NCBI GenBank assembly: GCA_946482365.1
Contig: CAMLQY010000001.1
Span: forward strand, 124,001-188,000
Length of the DNA stretch: 64,000 nt
DNA from: an uncultured Actinomycetes bacterium
GTDB taxonomy: Bacteria; Actinomycetota; Thermoleophilia; Solirubrobacterales; 70-9
Direction: 5' to 3'
Numbering within the stretch: position 1 is the stretch's first letter; the number at the start of each line of letters is the position of its first letter. This document shows, one piece after another, positions 45,941 through 57,323 of the stretch. The translations under genes were made by a program, and so were the position numbers. Under the pieces are notes generated by a model. That model saw only the letters and a program-made list of their open reading frames with translations. It had not been told where the DNA came from and did not search any database.

Positions 45941-46915
45941 ATGGACCTATCGGCGATCTTCCTCGGCACCGGCGGCTCGGTGCCCTCGGCGCGGCGCTCG
46001 ACCGCGAGCGTGATGCTCGTCCGCGGCGGCAGGCGGATGATGTTCGACTGCGGGGAAGGGACGCAGCGCCAGCTGCAGCGGTCGGTCGGGCTGGCCCAGG
46101 TCGACGAGATCTTCCTCACCCACTTCCACGCCGATCACGTCCTCGGCCTGCCCGGGCTGCTGAAGACCTACGACCTGACCGCGCGGGAGGAGCCGCTGAC
46201 GATCTACGGCCCGCGTGGGCTCCGTGACCTCTTCGTGATCTTGGGCCGCCTGATCGGGCGCACCGACTACGAGATCGACCTGGTCGAAATGGACCCGGGC
46301 GACGCGGTCCCCCACGACGGGGCGAGGGTGGAGGCCTTCGCGGTCGAGCACAGCGTGCGGGCGAACGGATACGCGCTGGTCGAGGAGGAGCGGCCCGGGC
46401 GCTTCGACCCCGAGGCCGCCGAGCGCCTCGGGGTGCCCGAAGGCCCTGCTTTCGCCGCCCTCCAGCGCGGCGAGCAGGTCGACGGCGAATCCGGCACCGT
46501 CCGCCCCGAGGACGTGATGGGCCCCTCCCGCTGCGGCCGCACCGTGGCGATCACCGGCGACACGGCGCCCTGTCACTCGACGGTCTCGGCTGCGGCCGAC
46601 GCCGACCTCCTGGTCCACGACGCCAGCTTCGCCGAGGAGGAGGTCCAGCGGGCCGCCGACACCGGCCACTCGACCGTTGGCCAGGCGGCCGCGGTGGCCC
46701 GCGAGGCCCACGTGAAGATGCTCGCCCTGGTCCACATCTCCTCGCGCTACCACGTCGGCAAGGTCCTCGAGGAGGCCCGCGAGGTCTTCGAGTCGACCCT
46801 GGCCCCCCGCGACTTCGACGTCATCGAGATCCCCTTCCCCGAGCGCGGAGAGCCGGAGCTGGTGCCGAACGGCGCCCGCAGCCAGGGCAATGGGGAGCCG
46901 GAAACAGCGGAATAG
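45941..46915 (+). CDS. rnz: Ribonuclease Z
   Basis: 324 residues from ATG 45941. tRNase Z trims tRNA 3' trailers, needed here since the neighbouring tRNA lacks CCA. Seen: LGTGGSVPSARRSTAS (PxKxRN-like opening), zinc motif THFHADHVLGLPGL (HxHxDH), AVEHSVRANGYAL, AITGDTAPC, HDASFAEEE and GHSTVGQAA. The flexible exosite arm region (GPRGLRDLF) is present. The tail after about 300 is variable. Confidence 0.93.
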   Translation: MDLSAIFLGTGGSVPSARRSTASVMLVRGGRRMMFDCGEGTQRQLQRSVGLAQVDEIFLTHFHADHVLGLPGLLKTYDLTAREEPLTIYGPRGLRDLFVILGRLIGRTDYEIDLVEMDPGDAVPHDGARVEAFAVEHSVRANGYALVEEERPGRFDPEAAERLGVPEGPAFAALQRGEQVDGESGTVRPEDVMGPSRCGRTVAITGDTAPCHSTVSAAADADLLVHDASFAEEEVQRAADTGHSTVGQAAAVAREAHVKMLALVHISSRYHVGKVLEEAREVFESTLAPRDFDVIEIPFPERGEPELVPNGARSQGNGEPETAE

Positions 46916-46960
46916 CCGAGGGCGCCATCTCCCTGCGCTGCTACTCTGACCCCGTCCTTT

Positions 46961-46987
46961 AACCAGGTCCCGCGAGGCCAGGAAGGA
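46961..46987 (+). promoter_or_regulatory. PyrR-binding RNA hairpin overlapping the pyrR ribosome site
   Basis: The leader contains GGTCCCGCGAGGCC (46966-46979), matching the PyrR-binding-loop consensus ARUCCNGNGAGGYU at nearly every position. Flanking CCTT and CC pair with GG and AAGG, so the AAGGAG Shine-Dalgarno at 46982-46987 forms the 3' strand of the stem. PyrR bound with UMP would block its own translation and, by coupling, the operon, as described for mycobacteria. Confidence 0.7.
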
Positions 46988-46997
46988 GCAAACCGAG

Positions 46998-47552
46998 GTG
47001 AGCGACAAGGTCGTGCTGACGCACGACGACCTGAGGCGAACCCTGCAGCGGATCGCCCACGAGATCGCCGAGAAGAACCCCGAGCCCGGGGAGCTGGCGA
47101 TCGTCGGAGTTCACACCCGGGGTGCGCTCCTGGCCCGCAGGCTGAGCGGGTTGCTCGCCGAGCTGACCGGCTCCGAAGTGCCGATCGGCGACGTCGACAT
47201 CTCCTTCTACCGCGACGACGTCGGCGTCAAGCCTCGCTCGGGCCAGCCGGTCGTCCACGCCTCCCACATCGACTTCGACCTGACGGGCAGGACGGTGGTG
47301 CTCGTCGACGACGTGCTCTTCACCGGCCGCACCGTGCGTGCCGCGATCGACGCGCTCTTCGACTACGGGCGCCCCGAGCGGATCCAGCTCGCGGTGCTCT
47401 GCGACCGCGGCCACCGCGAGCTGCCGATCCGACCCGACTACGTCGGCAAGAACCTGCCGACCGCGCGGGAGGAGCGGGTCAACGTCCGCCTCGAGGAGAT
47501 CGACGACTCCGACGAAGTGACGATCTCCGAGCCGGTGGAGGTGACCGCATGA
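46998..47552 (+). CDS. pyrR: Bifunctional pyrimidine regulator / uracil phosphoribosyltransferase PyrR
   Basis: 184 residues from GTG with AAGGAG. Senses UMP/UTP and PRPP and binds pyr mRNA; also has UPRTase activity. Seen: PRPP-binding loop VVLVDDVLFTGRTVRAAIDAL (about 97-117), IVGVHTRGALLARRLSG and SHIDFDLTGRTV. Heads the operon pyrR-pyrB-pyrC-carA-carB-pyrK/D, all joined by overlaps or short spacers. Confidence 0.96.
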   Translation: MSDKVVLTHDDLRRTLQRIAHEIAEKNPEPGELAIVGVHTRGALLARRLSGLLAELTGSEVPIGDVDISFYRDDVGVKPRSGQPVVHASHIDFDLTGRTVVLVDDVLFTGRTVRAAIDALFDYGRPERIQLAVLCDRGHRELPIRPDYVGKNLPTAREERVNVRLEEIDDSDEVTISEPVEVTA

Positions 47553-48514
47553 GGCACCTGCTCTCGATCGATCAGCTCTCCAAGGCGGAGATCGAGGCGA
47601 TCCTCGACCGCGCCGAGAGCTTCGCCGAGGTCGGCCGGCGTGACATCAAGAAGGTGCCGACACTGCGCGGCCGCACCGTCGTCACCCTCTTCTACGAGGC
47701 GAGCACGCGGACGAGCTCGTCCTTCGAGCTGGCGGCGAAGCGCCTCTCGGCCGACCTGGTCTCGGTCAAGGCGGCGGGCTCCTCGGTCGACAAGGGCGAG
47801 TCGCTGAAGGACACCGTCGCCACGCTGTCCGCCTACGAACCGGCGGCGATCGTGATCCGCCATCCGCACGCCGGCGCCGCCCAGCTCGTCGCCGAGTGGG
47901 CCGACGCCGCGGTCGTCAACGCCGGCGACGGCAAGCACGAGCATCCGAGCCAGGCCCTGCTCGACGTCTACACGCTGCGCCGCCGGCTCGACTCCCTGGA
48001 GGGGAAGCGGATCTGGATCGTCGGCGACGTCCTGCACAGTCGCGTCGCCCGCTCCAACCTGATCGCCTTCAGGGAGATGGGCGCCGAGCTCACCGTGTGC
48101 GGCCCGCCGGCCCTGATCCCGCGGGGGCTCGGGGAGCTCGGCTGCCGGATCGAGCACTCGCTGGACCGCCTCGGAGAGGCCGACGTCGTCTACGCCCTGC
48201 GCCTCCAGCGCGAGCGCATGGCCGAGAGCTTCGTCCCCTCGCTGCGCGAGTACGCGGCCCGCTTCCAGATCGACTCCCGCCGGCTCGGGCGGCGCCAGCT
48301 GCTGATGCACCCGGGGCCGGTCAACCGGGGCGTCGAGCTCTCCGGAGAGGTGATCGACTCGCCGCAGTCGCTGATCGCCGAGCAGGTCGCCTCCGGCCTG
48401 GTCGTGCGGATGGCGATCCTCTACGAGCTGCTCGCGGCGCGGGACGACGAGTCCGCGCCAGCGGCCGGGGACGGGGCGGGGCGGCGGCCGACCCCGATAG
48501 GGCAGCCCGCGTGA
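47549..48514 (+). CDS. pyrB: Aspartate carbamoyltransferase, catalytic chain
   Basis: 321 residues, ATG overlapping the pyrR stop (ATGA). Condenses carbamoyl phosphate and aspartate. Seen: carbamoyl-phosphate site FYEASTRTSSSFELAAKRL (STRTS 52-56), SSVDKGESLKDT (the Ser-Lys of the 80s loop), AGDGKHEHPSQALLDVYTL, DVVYALRLQRERM and LLMHPGPVNRG. No pyrI regulatory subunit is present. Confidence 0.97.
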   Translation: MRHLLSIDQLSKAEIEAILDRAESFAEVGRRDIKKVPTLRGRTVVTLFYEASTRTSSSFELAAKRLSADLVSVKAAGSSVDKGESLKDTVATLSAYEPAAIVIRHPHAGAAQLVAEWADAAVVNAGDGKHEHPSQALLDVYTLRRRLDSLEGKRIWIVGDVLHSRVARSNLIAFREMGAELTVCGPPALIPRGLGELGCRIEHSLDRLGEADVVYALRLQRERMAESFVPSLREYAARFQIDSRRLGRRQLLMHPGPVNRGVELSGEVIDSPQSLIAEQVASGLVVRMAILYELLAARDDESAPAAGDGAGRRPTPIGQPA

Positions 48515-49857
48515 GCGGCACGCGAATGGAGATGCGCTCTGCAGGGAGCGCCGACCTCCTCCTGCGCGGGGCCACCGTGCTCGACCCGGTCGCCGGGATC
48601 GAGGGCAGCCACGACGTGGTCGTCCGCGACGGCTCGATCGCGGAGCTGGCGGCGCCCGGATCGGCCGACGCGACCGGCCTGGAGGAGATCGACGCGATCG
48701 GCCTGCACGCCTTCCCCGCCTTCTTCGACCCCCACGTCCACCTGCGTACCCCGGGCCAGGAGCACAAGGAGGACATCGAGACGGGGAGCCGCTCGGCCGC
48801 CGCGGGCGGCTATTGCGGGGTTCTAGCGATGGCGAACACCGACCCGCCGGTCTCCACTCCCGCCGACGTCGAGGCGCTGCGCGAGGACGCCCGCTCGGCC
48901 GCCTCGGTGAAGGTCGGCTTCCTCGCCACGGTCACCGCCGGGATGAAGGGCGAGGAGCTGACCGAGATGGCCTCCCTGCGCGACGCCGGGGCGGTCGGCT
49001 TCAGCGACGACGGGCTTCCCGTCCGCAGCGCGCTCGTGCTGCGGCGCGCGCTCCAGTACCAGCGGCTTTGCGGCGGCACGATCGCGCTGCACGAGGAGGA
49101 CCCGGAGCTCTCGGGCAACGGCGTGATGCACGAGGGCCCCGTCTCCGCGGTCCTCGGCCTCGACGGCATCCCCTCGGTCTCCGAGTCGACGATGATCGCC
49201 CGCGACGCCGCCCTCGCCGGCTACGAGGACGGTCGGATCCACGTCCAGCACCTCTCGGCCGCCGAGTCGGTCGAGGTCGTGCGGCGGGCCAAGGAGGCCG
49301 GCGTGCAGATCAGCTGCGAGGCCTCGCCCCACCACCTCTGCCTCACCGACGAGGCGGTGCGCAGCCTCGACCCGCGCCGCTTCAAGATGAACCCGCCACT
49401 GCGCTCGGAGGTCGACCGCCAGGCGCTGATCGAGGGCCTGCGCGACGGCACGATCGATTGCGTCGCCACCGACCACGCCCCGCACGCGCCAGAGGACAAG
49501 GAGGTCCCCTTCGAGCAGGCGGCGATGGGGGTGACCGGCCTGGAGACCGCTTTTGCCGCGCTCCACACCGAGCTCGTGCTCCCCGGCGTGCTCGACCTCG
49601 GCCTCGTGGTCGAGCGGATGTCGGCCGGGGCCGCCCCCTTCGGCGTCGAGCGCTCCTCGCTTGCCCCCGGGAGCGAGGCGAACATCGCCCTCTGCGACCT
49701 CTCGGCGGAGTGGACGGTGGGGGAGAACGGCTACGAGAGCCGCTCCTCGAACTCCTGGTGCGCCGGCCGCAGGCTCACTGGCCAGGTCGTCCTCACCCTC
49801 GCCGGCGGCCAGGTCGCCTTCCGGCTGCGCTCCTTCAGCCTGGGGGTGGCGGCATGA
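48511..49857 (+). CDS. pyrC: Dihydroorotase
   Basis: 448 residues from GTG 48511 overlapping the pyrB stop (GTGA); the frame is open earlier inside pyrB. Class I (long) dihydroorotase. Seen: HxH metal pair in DPHVHLRTPG, GSRSAAAGGYCGVLAMANT, EASPHHLCLTDE, and TDHAPHAPEDK with the catalytic Asp, then the C-terminal beta-domain SLAPGSEANIALCDL. The gap to carA holds a hairpin instead of an overlap. Confidence 0.95.
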   Translation: MSGTRMEMRSAGSADLLLRGATVLDPVAGIEGSHDVVVRDGSIAELAAPGSADATGLEEIDAIGLHAFPAFFDPHVHLRTPGQEHKEDIETGSRSAAAGGYCGVLAMANTDPPVSTPADVEALREDARSAASVKVGFLATVTAGMKGEELTEMASLRDAGAVGFSDDGLPVRSALVLRRALQYQRLCGGTIALHEEDPELSGNGVMHEGPVSAVLGLDGIPSVSESTMIARDAALAGYEDGRIHVQHLSAAESVEVVRRAKEAGVQISCEASPHHLCLTDEAVRSLDPRRFKMNPPLRSEVDRQALIEGLRDGTIDCVATDHAPHAPEDKEVPFEQAAMGVTGLETAFAALHTELVLPGVLDLGLVVERMSAGAAPFGVERSSLAPGSEANIALCDLSAEWTVGENGYESRSSNSWCAGRRLTGQVVLTLAGGQVAFRLRSFSLGVAA

Positions 49858-49863
49858 CCCCCG

Positions 49864-49911
49864 TTCCGGTGCGCTTTATCCCCCCTATACCGAGTAAAGG
49901 CGCACCGGAAT
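49864..49911 (+). promoter_or_regulatory. Hairpin touching the carA start codon
   Basis: TTCCGGTGCGCTTTA pairs with TAAAGGCGCACCGGAA (one bulged base). The 3' arm ends inside the ATG of carA (49910) and leaves no free Shine-Dalgarno. A TATACC -10-like sequence is in the loop. This is the only non-overlapping junction in the pyr operon besides the pyrK-pyrD one. Confidence 0.55.
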
Positions 49912-51023
49912 GAGTGGGGCGGAGGGCTTCCTGCTGCTCGAGGACGGGGCGCGTTTCGACGGGATCTGCTGCGCCCATGAGGAGCCGGTCACCGGCGAGG
50001 TCGTCTTCAACACGGCGATGACCGGCTACCAGGAGTCGGTCACCGATCCCTCCTACGCCGGCCAGATCATCGTCTTCACCTATCCGCTGATCGGCAACTA
50101 CGGCGTCTCGGCGGAGGCGATGGAGTCGGATCGGGTCCACGCTCGCGGCGTCGTCATGCGCGACCCGAAGAACGGGGAGGACGTCGCCACCTCCGAGGGC
50201 GGCTGGCTCGACTGGCTCGCCGACTGCGGGGTGCCGGGAATCGGCGGGGTCGACACCCGCGCGGTGGTCCGCCACATCCGCGATCGCGGCGCGATGCGCG
50301 GCGGGATCTTCCCCGCGGGAACCTCGGAGCCCGAGGCGCGCGAGCGCGTCGCCGCCGAGCCCTCGATGGACGGGGCCGACCTCGCCCGCACCGTGACCCC
50401 GCCCGAGCCGGTCCGCTTCGAGGGCGCCGGCCCGCACGTCGTCGGCATCGACACCGGCGTAAAGCTCAACATCGTCCGCCAGCTGCGCGAGCGGGGCTGC
50501 CGGGTGACGCTGCTCCCCTGCACCTCCTCGGCCGAGGCGGTGCTCGGCGAGGACCCGGACGTCGTCTTCCTGGCCAACGGCCCGGGCGACCCCGCCGCCC
50601 TCGGCTACGTAGTCGAGACCGTTCGGGACCTGATCGGCAAGCGGCCCGTCTTCGGCATCTGCCTCGGCCACCAGCTGCTCTGCCGCGCCGTCGGCCTGGA
50701 GACCTACAAGCTGCCCTTCGGCCACCGTGGCGCCAATCACCCGGTCAAGGAGCTGGCGACGGGGAGGATCGACATCACCTCCCAGAACCACGGCTTTGCC
50801 GTGCGGGGGCCGGGCGGCGAGCCGCGGATCGAGGCCGACGAGCCGGTCCGCTGGGAGACCGACTTCGGTGCCGCCGAGCTCTCCCACCTCAACCTCTACG
50901 ACCGCACCGTCGAGGGCCTGGTGCTGAGGGACGTCTCCGCGGCGACCGTCCAGTACCACCCGGAGGCCGGCCCCGGCCCGCACGACGCCCGCCACCTCTT
51001 CGACAGCTTCCTGGAGCTGGCGC

Positions 51024-51031
<8 letters not shown>
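49910..51031 (+). CDS. carA: Carbamoyl-phosphate synthase, small (glutaminase) subunit
   Basis: 373 residues. Supplies ammonia from glutamine to CarB. Seen: N-terminal domain with [21 protein letters not shown], class I amidotransferase nucleophile region [35 protein letters not shown], and the HxE pair in [13 protein letters not shown]. Overlaps carB by 8 nt. Confidence 0.97.
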
Positions 51032-54127
<3,096 letters not shown>

Positions 54128-54131
<4 letters not shown>

Positions 54132-55945
54132 CCGCGCCCTTCGGGCGCAGGCTCTGCACCGTCTCCGAGAGCAAGCCCTCGGGCGGCTACAAGCTCTTCT
54201 CGCTGATCGACGAGGAGGGTCCCGAGCCCCAACCGGGCCAGTTCTACATGCTCGCCACCGAGCGTCACTGGGAGCAGCGGGACGGCCGCCCCTATCTCCC
54301 GAGAGCTCTCTCGGTAGCCGAAACCGGCCCAGCCGCATCCGGAATCCGCCTCGACTTCCTGATCGAGGGCATCGGGCCGGGCACCGACCGGCTGTGCGAG
54401 CTGGAGCCGGGCGAGCGGGTTTGGGTGAACGGCCCGCTGGGCAACGCCTTTTCGGCCCCCAAGGAGCTTTCGCCCGATGCCGCTGGCGCAATCCTCGTCG
54501 GCGGCGGCATCGGCATTGCGCCGCTGGCCCTCTTGCGTCGCACCTTTGCAGCTCGCAACATCCCAACCCGGGTTCTCCTGGGCTTCCGCGACGAAACCCA
54601 CTCCGGCGGCCTAGACGACCTCTTCGCCTGCTGCGAGATCAAGCTGGCCAGCGATGACGGTCATGCAGGGCACCACGGCTACGTAACCGACCTGCTGGAG
54701 CAGATGCTCGAAGGCGACGACGCTGGTACGGCAGCTGTCTACGCATGTGGCCCTCCCGCGATGCTGGAGAGCGTTGGAAGCATGTGCCTCGACGCAAGCG
54801 TTCCCTGTGAGCTGGCGATGGAGTCTCCGATGGCCTGCGGCTACGGCGCCTGCTTCGGCTGCGCCGTGCCCAAAGGCGACGGCACCTATCTCCGCCTGTG
54901 TGTGGACGGCCCTGTGTTGCGGGCTGGGCCGGCGGGTCCTGTCGCCGCAGGGGACCCACCGCCCCCTGCGGTAGCTAAAGCTTCCTCGGGGGCGGTCCCC
55001 CCTGCGACGCCACCCCCCGGCAGGGACGGGGGAGAGGGGCCGTCGATGACGGTCGACTTCTGCGGGATCGAGTTGGCGCATCCCGTCATCAACGCATCGG
55101 GCACTTTCGACGCGATTGCGGCGCATCGGGTGTATGGGGATGAGCTTCTGAGGGACTTTCCCTTCTCGGCGTTCGTATCCAAGACGATCACCCCGGAGCC
55201 GCGGGCGGGCAACGAGCCGCAGCGGATCTGGGAGACGCCTGCCGGGATGATCAACTCGATCGGGCTGCCGAACAAGGGCTTGGAGGGGTTCCTGGCCGAG
55301 AGCCTGCCTCAGCTTGCTGAGCTTCCGGTTCCGTTGATCGTTTCCGTCATGGGCACGAGCAAGGAGGAGTTCTCGCGGCTGGTCACGGGCGTCGGGGAGA
55401 GGGACGAGGTCGCTGCGATCGAGCTGAATGTGTCCTGTCCCAACGTCCATTCGGGCCTGATCGTCGGGGAGCAGCCGGGCGAGACGGAGGCGCTGCTGGA
55501 GGCGCTGCGGCCGCTGACGGAGAAGCCGTTGATCGTGAAGCTGACGCCCAACGTGGCCAATCCCGCCGAGGTCGCCGTCGCCGCGGAACAGGGAGGCGCC
55601 GACGCGGTATCCCTGATCAACACGCTGAAGGCGAGCGCGATCGATCCCGCGACCGGAGAGCCGGGGGTAGCTGCGGGCCACGGAGGGCTCTCGGGGAGCG
55701 CCGTGAGGCCGATCGCCGTTGCACAGCTGCGTACTGTCTCGGCTGCGGTCCAGATCCCGATCGTGGGCATGGGGGGAGTCGCCAGCGGTGCCGACGCGAT
55801 GGAAATGATCGCTGCCGGGGCGACGCTCGTTGCCGTGGGAACCGAGAGCTTCCGCGACCCACGGGCGGGACAACGGGTTGTGGGTGAGCTATCCATAGCG
55901 CTCGAGGCAGGTCGAGCAGTGCCCCAGATGCCTTTCCAAAGCTGA
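54128..55945 (+). CDS. pyrK-pyrD: Dihydroorotate dehydrogenase PyrK-PyrD in one reading frame
   Basis: 605 codons. Residues 1-265 are PyrK, the electron-transfer subunit: [18 protein letters not shown] part [14 protein letters not shown], and Fe-S ligands [12 protein letters not shown]...LC. Residues 307-605 are class 1B PyrD with [31 protein letters not shown] (catalytic Cys), IVKLTPNV and [15 protein letters not shown]. The 35-40 residues between are encoded by a family-B palindrome. PyrD could also start independently at ATG 55047 behind GGGGGAGAGGGG. Normal PyrK ends at about the CVDGPV motif, so the fusion probably arose when the element removed the pyrK stop. Many actinobacteria use the class 2 enzyme instead. 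Confidence 0.9.
54929..55020. repeat. Palindromic element, family B, copy 4 (pyrK-pyrD junction)
   Basis: Begins CCGGCGGGTCCTGTCGC and ends GCGACGCCACCCCCCGG; arms CGCAGGGGACCCACCGCCCC and GGGGGCGGTCCCCCCTGCG; loop contains CTGCGGTAGCTAAAGCTTCC, almost identical to copy 1. Translated in frame ([14 protein letters not shown]...). Confidence 0.88.
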
Positions 55946-55995
55946 ACCTCGACTTTAGGTCGAGGTGAATTTCCCCCGAAAAGACCCCGAAGCCC

Positions 55996-56023
55996 TTGCA
56001 CCCGAGCGGCCCGCGGCTATACT
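55996..56023 (+). promoter_or_regulatory. Sigma-70-type promoter of mihF
   Basis: TTGCAC (55996-56001), 16-nt spacer, TATACT (56018-56023). The expected transcription start is only about 3 nt before the mihF ATG. Confidence 0.7.
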
Positions 56024-56033
56024 CGCCGCCCAC

Positions 56034-56366
56034 ATGGTCAGCCCAGTCAAGACCTCCGCCGCGACCCCCGAGCGATCGCTGGACCAGCGGATGGACGCGC
56101 TGAAGCGCGCCAACGACATTCGCACCGCGCGCGCCAAGCTCAAGAAGGACCTCAAGGCGGGCAAGGCCAACATCCACACGCTGCTGCTCGACCCCCCTGA
56201 CTACCTGCTGACCGCGAAGGTCTTCGACATGCTCCTGGCGGTACCCAAGTACGGCAGGGTGAAGACCAACAGGATCCTCAACCAGTGCCGGATCTCTCCT
56301 TCGAAGACGATCGGCGGCATGTCTGAGCGGCAGCGCGGCGAGCTCGTCTCGCAGCTACGCAGATAA
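56034..56366 (+). CDS. mihF: Actinobacterial integration host factor mIHF
   Basis: 110 residues from ATG 56034. Nucleoid protein unrelated to E. coli IHF that bends DNA. Seen: RMDALKRANDIRTARAKLKK, DLKAGKANIHTLLLDPPDYL, and the helix-two-turn-helix VPKYGRVKTNRILNQCRISP followed by IGGMSERQRGELV, all hallmark segments. Lies directly before gmk and rpoZ as in mycobacteria and streptomycetes. Promoter just upstream gives a very short leader. Confidence 0.96.
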   Translation: MVSPVKTSAATPERSLDQRMDALKRANDIRTARAKLKKDLKAGKANIHTLLLDPPDYLLTAKVFDMLLAVPKYGRVKTNRILNQCRISPSKTIGGMSERQRGELVSQLRR

Positions 56367-56476
56367 GCGACCCGGCCGCTGCAAACCGGCGCATATCGCC
56401 GTCCTCGGTCGCTCGCGTGCAGAGCACGCCACGCTCCCTGCGTCCGGGCGATCTGCTTGGTTTTCGCGGCCGTCCT

Positions 56477-57055
56477 ATGTCCAAGGTCTTTGTAATCACA
56501 GGTCCATCTGGCGTTGGCAAGGGAACGCTGATCGCCAGGCTGCTCGAGCGTGTGCCGGGCCTGGAGCTGTCCGTGTCCGCCACCACCCGCGAGCCGCGTG
56601 AGGGGGAGGTCGACGGGCGGGACTACCACTTCCTCACGCCGGAGGAGTTCGACCGCCGGATCGAGGCCGAAGACTTCCTCGAGTTCGCCACCTACAGCGG
56701 CAACCGCTACGGCACCCTGCGCTCCGAGGTCCGCCGCCGGCTCGACGAGGGCCACTCGGTGGTCCTCGAGATCGAGGTGCAAGGAGCACGCCAGGTCCGG
56801 GCGGCGATGCGGGAGTCCGTGCAGGTGTTCATCGCCCCTCCGGATCCAGCCTCGCTGCGACACCGGCTGGAGTCGCGGGGCACCGACAGCCTCGAGGCGA
56901 TCGACTCACGGCTCGAAGTCGCCGAGCAGGAGCTGGCCGCCCAGGACGAGTTCGCGCACCGGGTCGTCAACGACGAGCTGGAGCGGGCCGCCGGCGAGCT
57001 GGAAGGGATCGTGCGCGCCGAGCTCGGCGTACCACTAGACTCCGGGGCCGAATGA
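56477..57055 (+). CDS. gmk: Guanylate kinase
   Basis: 192 residues from ATG 56477; the frame is open to 56417 but the family begins MSKVFVITGPSGVGKG. Phosphorylates GMP to GDP. Seen: P-loop GPSGVGKGTL (9-18), SATTREPREGEVDGRDYHFL (GMP-binding), FLEFATYSGNRYGTLRSEV and the lid region RLESRGTDSLE. The stop overlaps the rpoZ ATG. Confidence 0.97.
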   Translation: MSKVFVITGPSGVGKGTLIARLLERVPGLELSVSATTREPREGEVDGRDYHFLTPEEFDRRIEAEDFLEFATYSGNRYGTLRSEVRRRLDEGHSVVLEIEVQGARQVRAAMRESVQVFIAPPDPASLRHRLESRGTDSLEAIDSRLEVAEQELAAQDEFAHRVVNDELERAAGELEGIVRAELGVPLDSGAE

Positions 57056-57285
57056 TCAAACCACGCGTCGACAAGCTCCTGGACCACACCGACTCCCACT
57101 ACGCGGCCGTCGTCGTCGCCGCCAAGCGGGCCCGACAGATCAACAGCTACTACCACAACCTCGGCGAGGGCAGCTTCGGCGAGTACCCGCCCCCGATGGT
57201 GGACGTGCCCGGCGAGCGGAACTACCTCTCGATCGCCCTCGAGGAGGTCGCCGAGGGCAAGCTCAAGTACGAGTACCGCTCCTAG
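57052..57285 (+). CDS. rpoZ: RNA polymerase omega subunit
   Basis: 77 residues, ATG overlapping the gmk stop. Assists beta' folding. Seen: PRVDKLLDHTDSHYAAVVVA, AKRARQINSYYHNLGEG and RNYLSIALEEVAEGKLKYE, the actinobacterial omega pattern. Position between gmk and coaBC is highly conserved. Confidence 0.96.
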   Translation: MIKPRVDKLLDHTDSHYAAVVVAAKRARQINSYYHNLGEGSFGEYPPPMVDVPGERNYLSIALEEVAEGKLKYEYRS

Positions 57286-57323
57286 CCGCGCCACCGGGCC
57301 CGGCCGGAACGAGGAGACAAGCC

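Noticed and set aside
45624..46013. Plus-strand open frame overlapping the start of rnz
   Set aside because: Composed of repeat and hairpin DNA with no ribosome site and no family resemblance; the rnz frame is clear.
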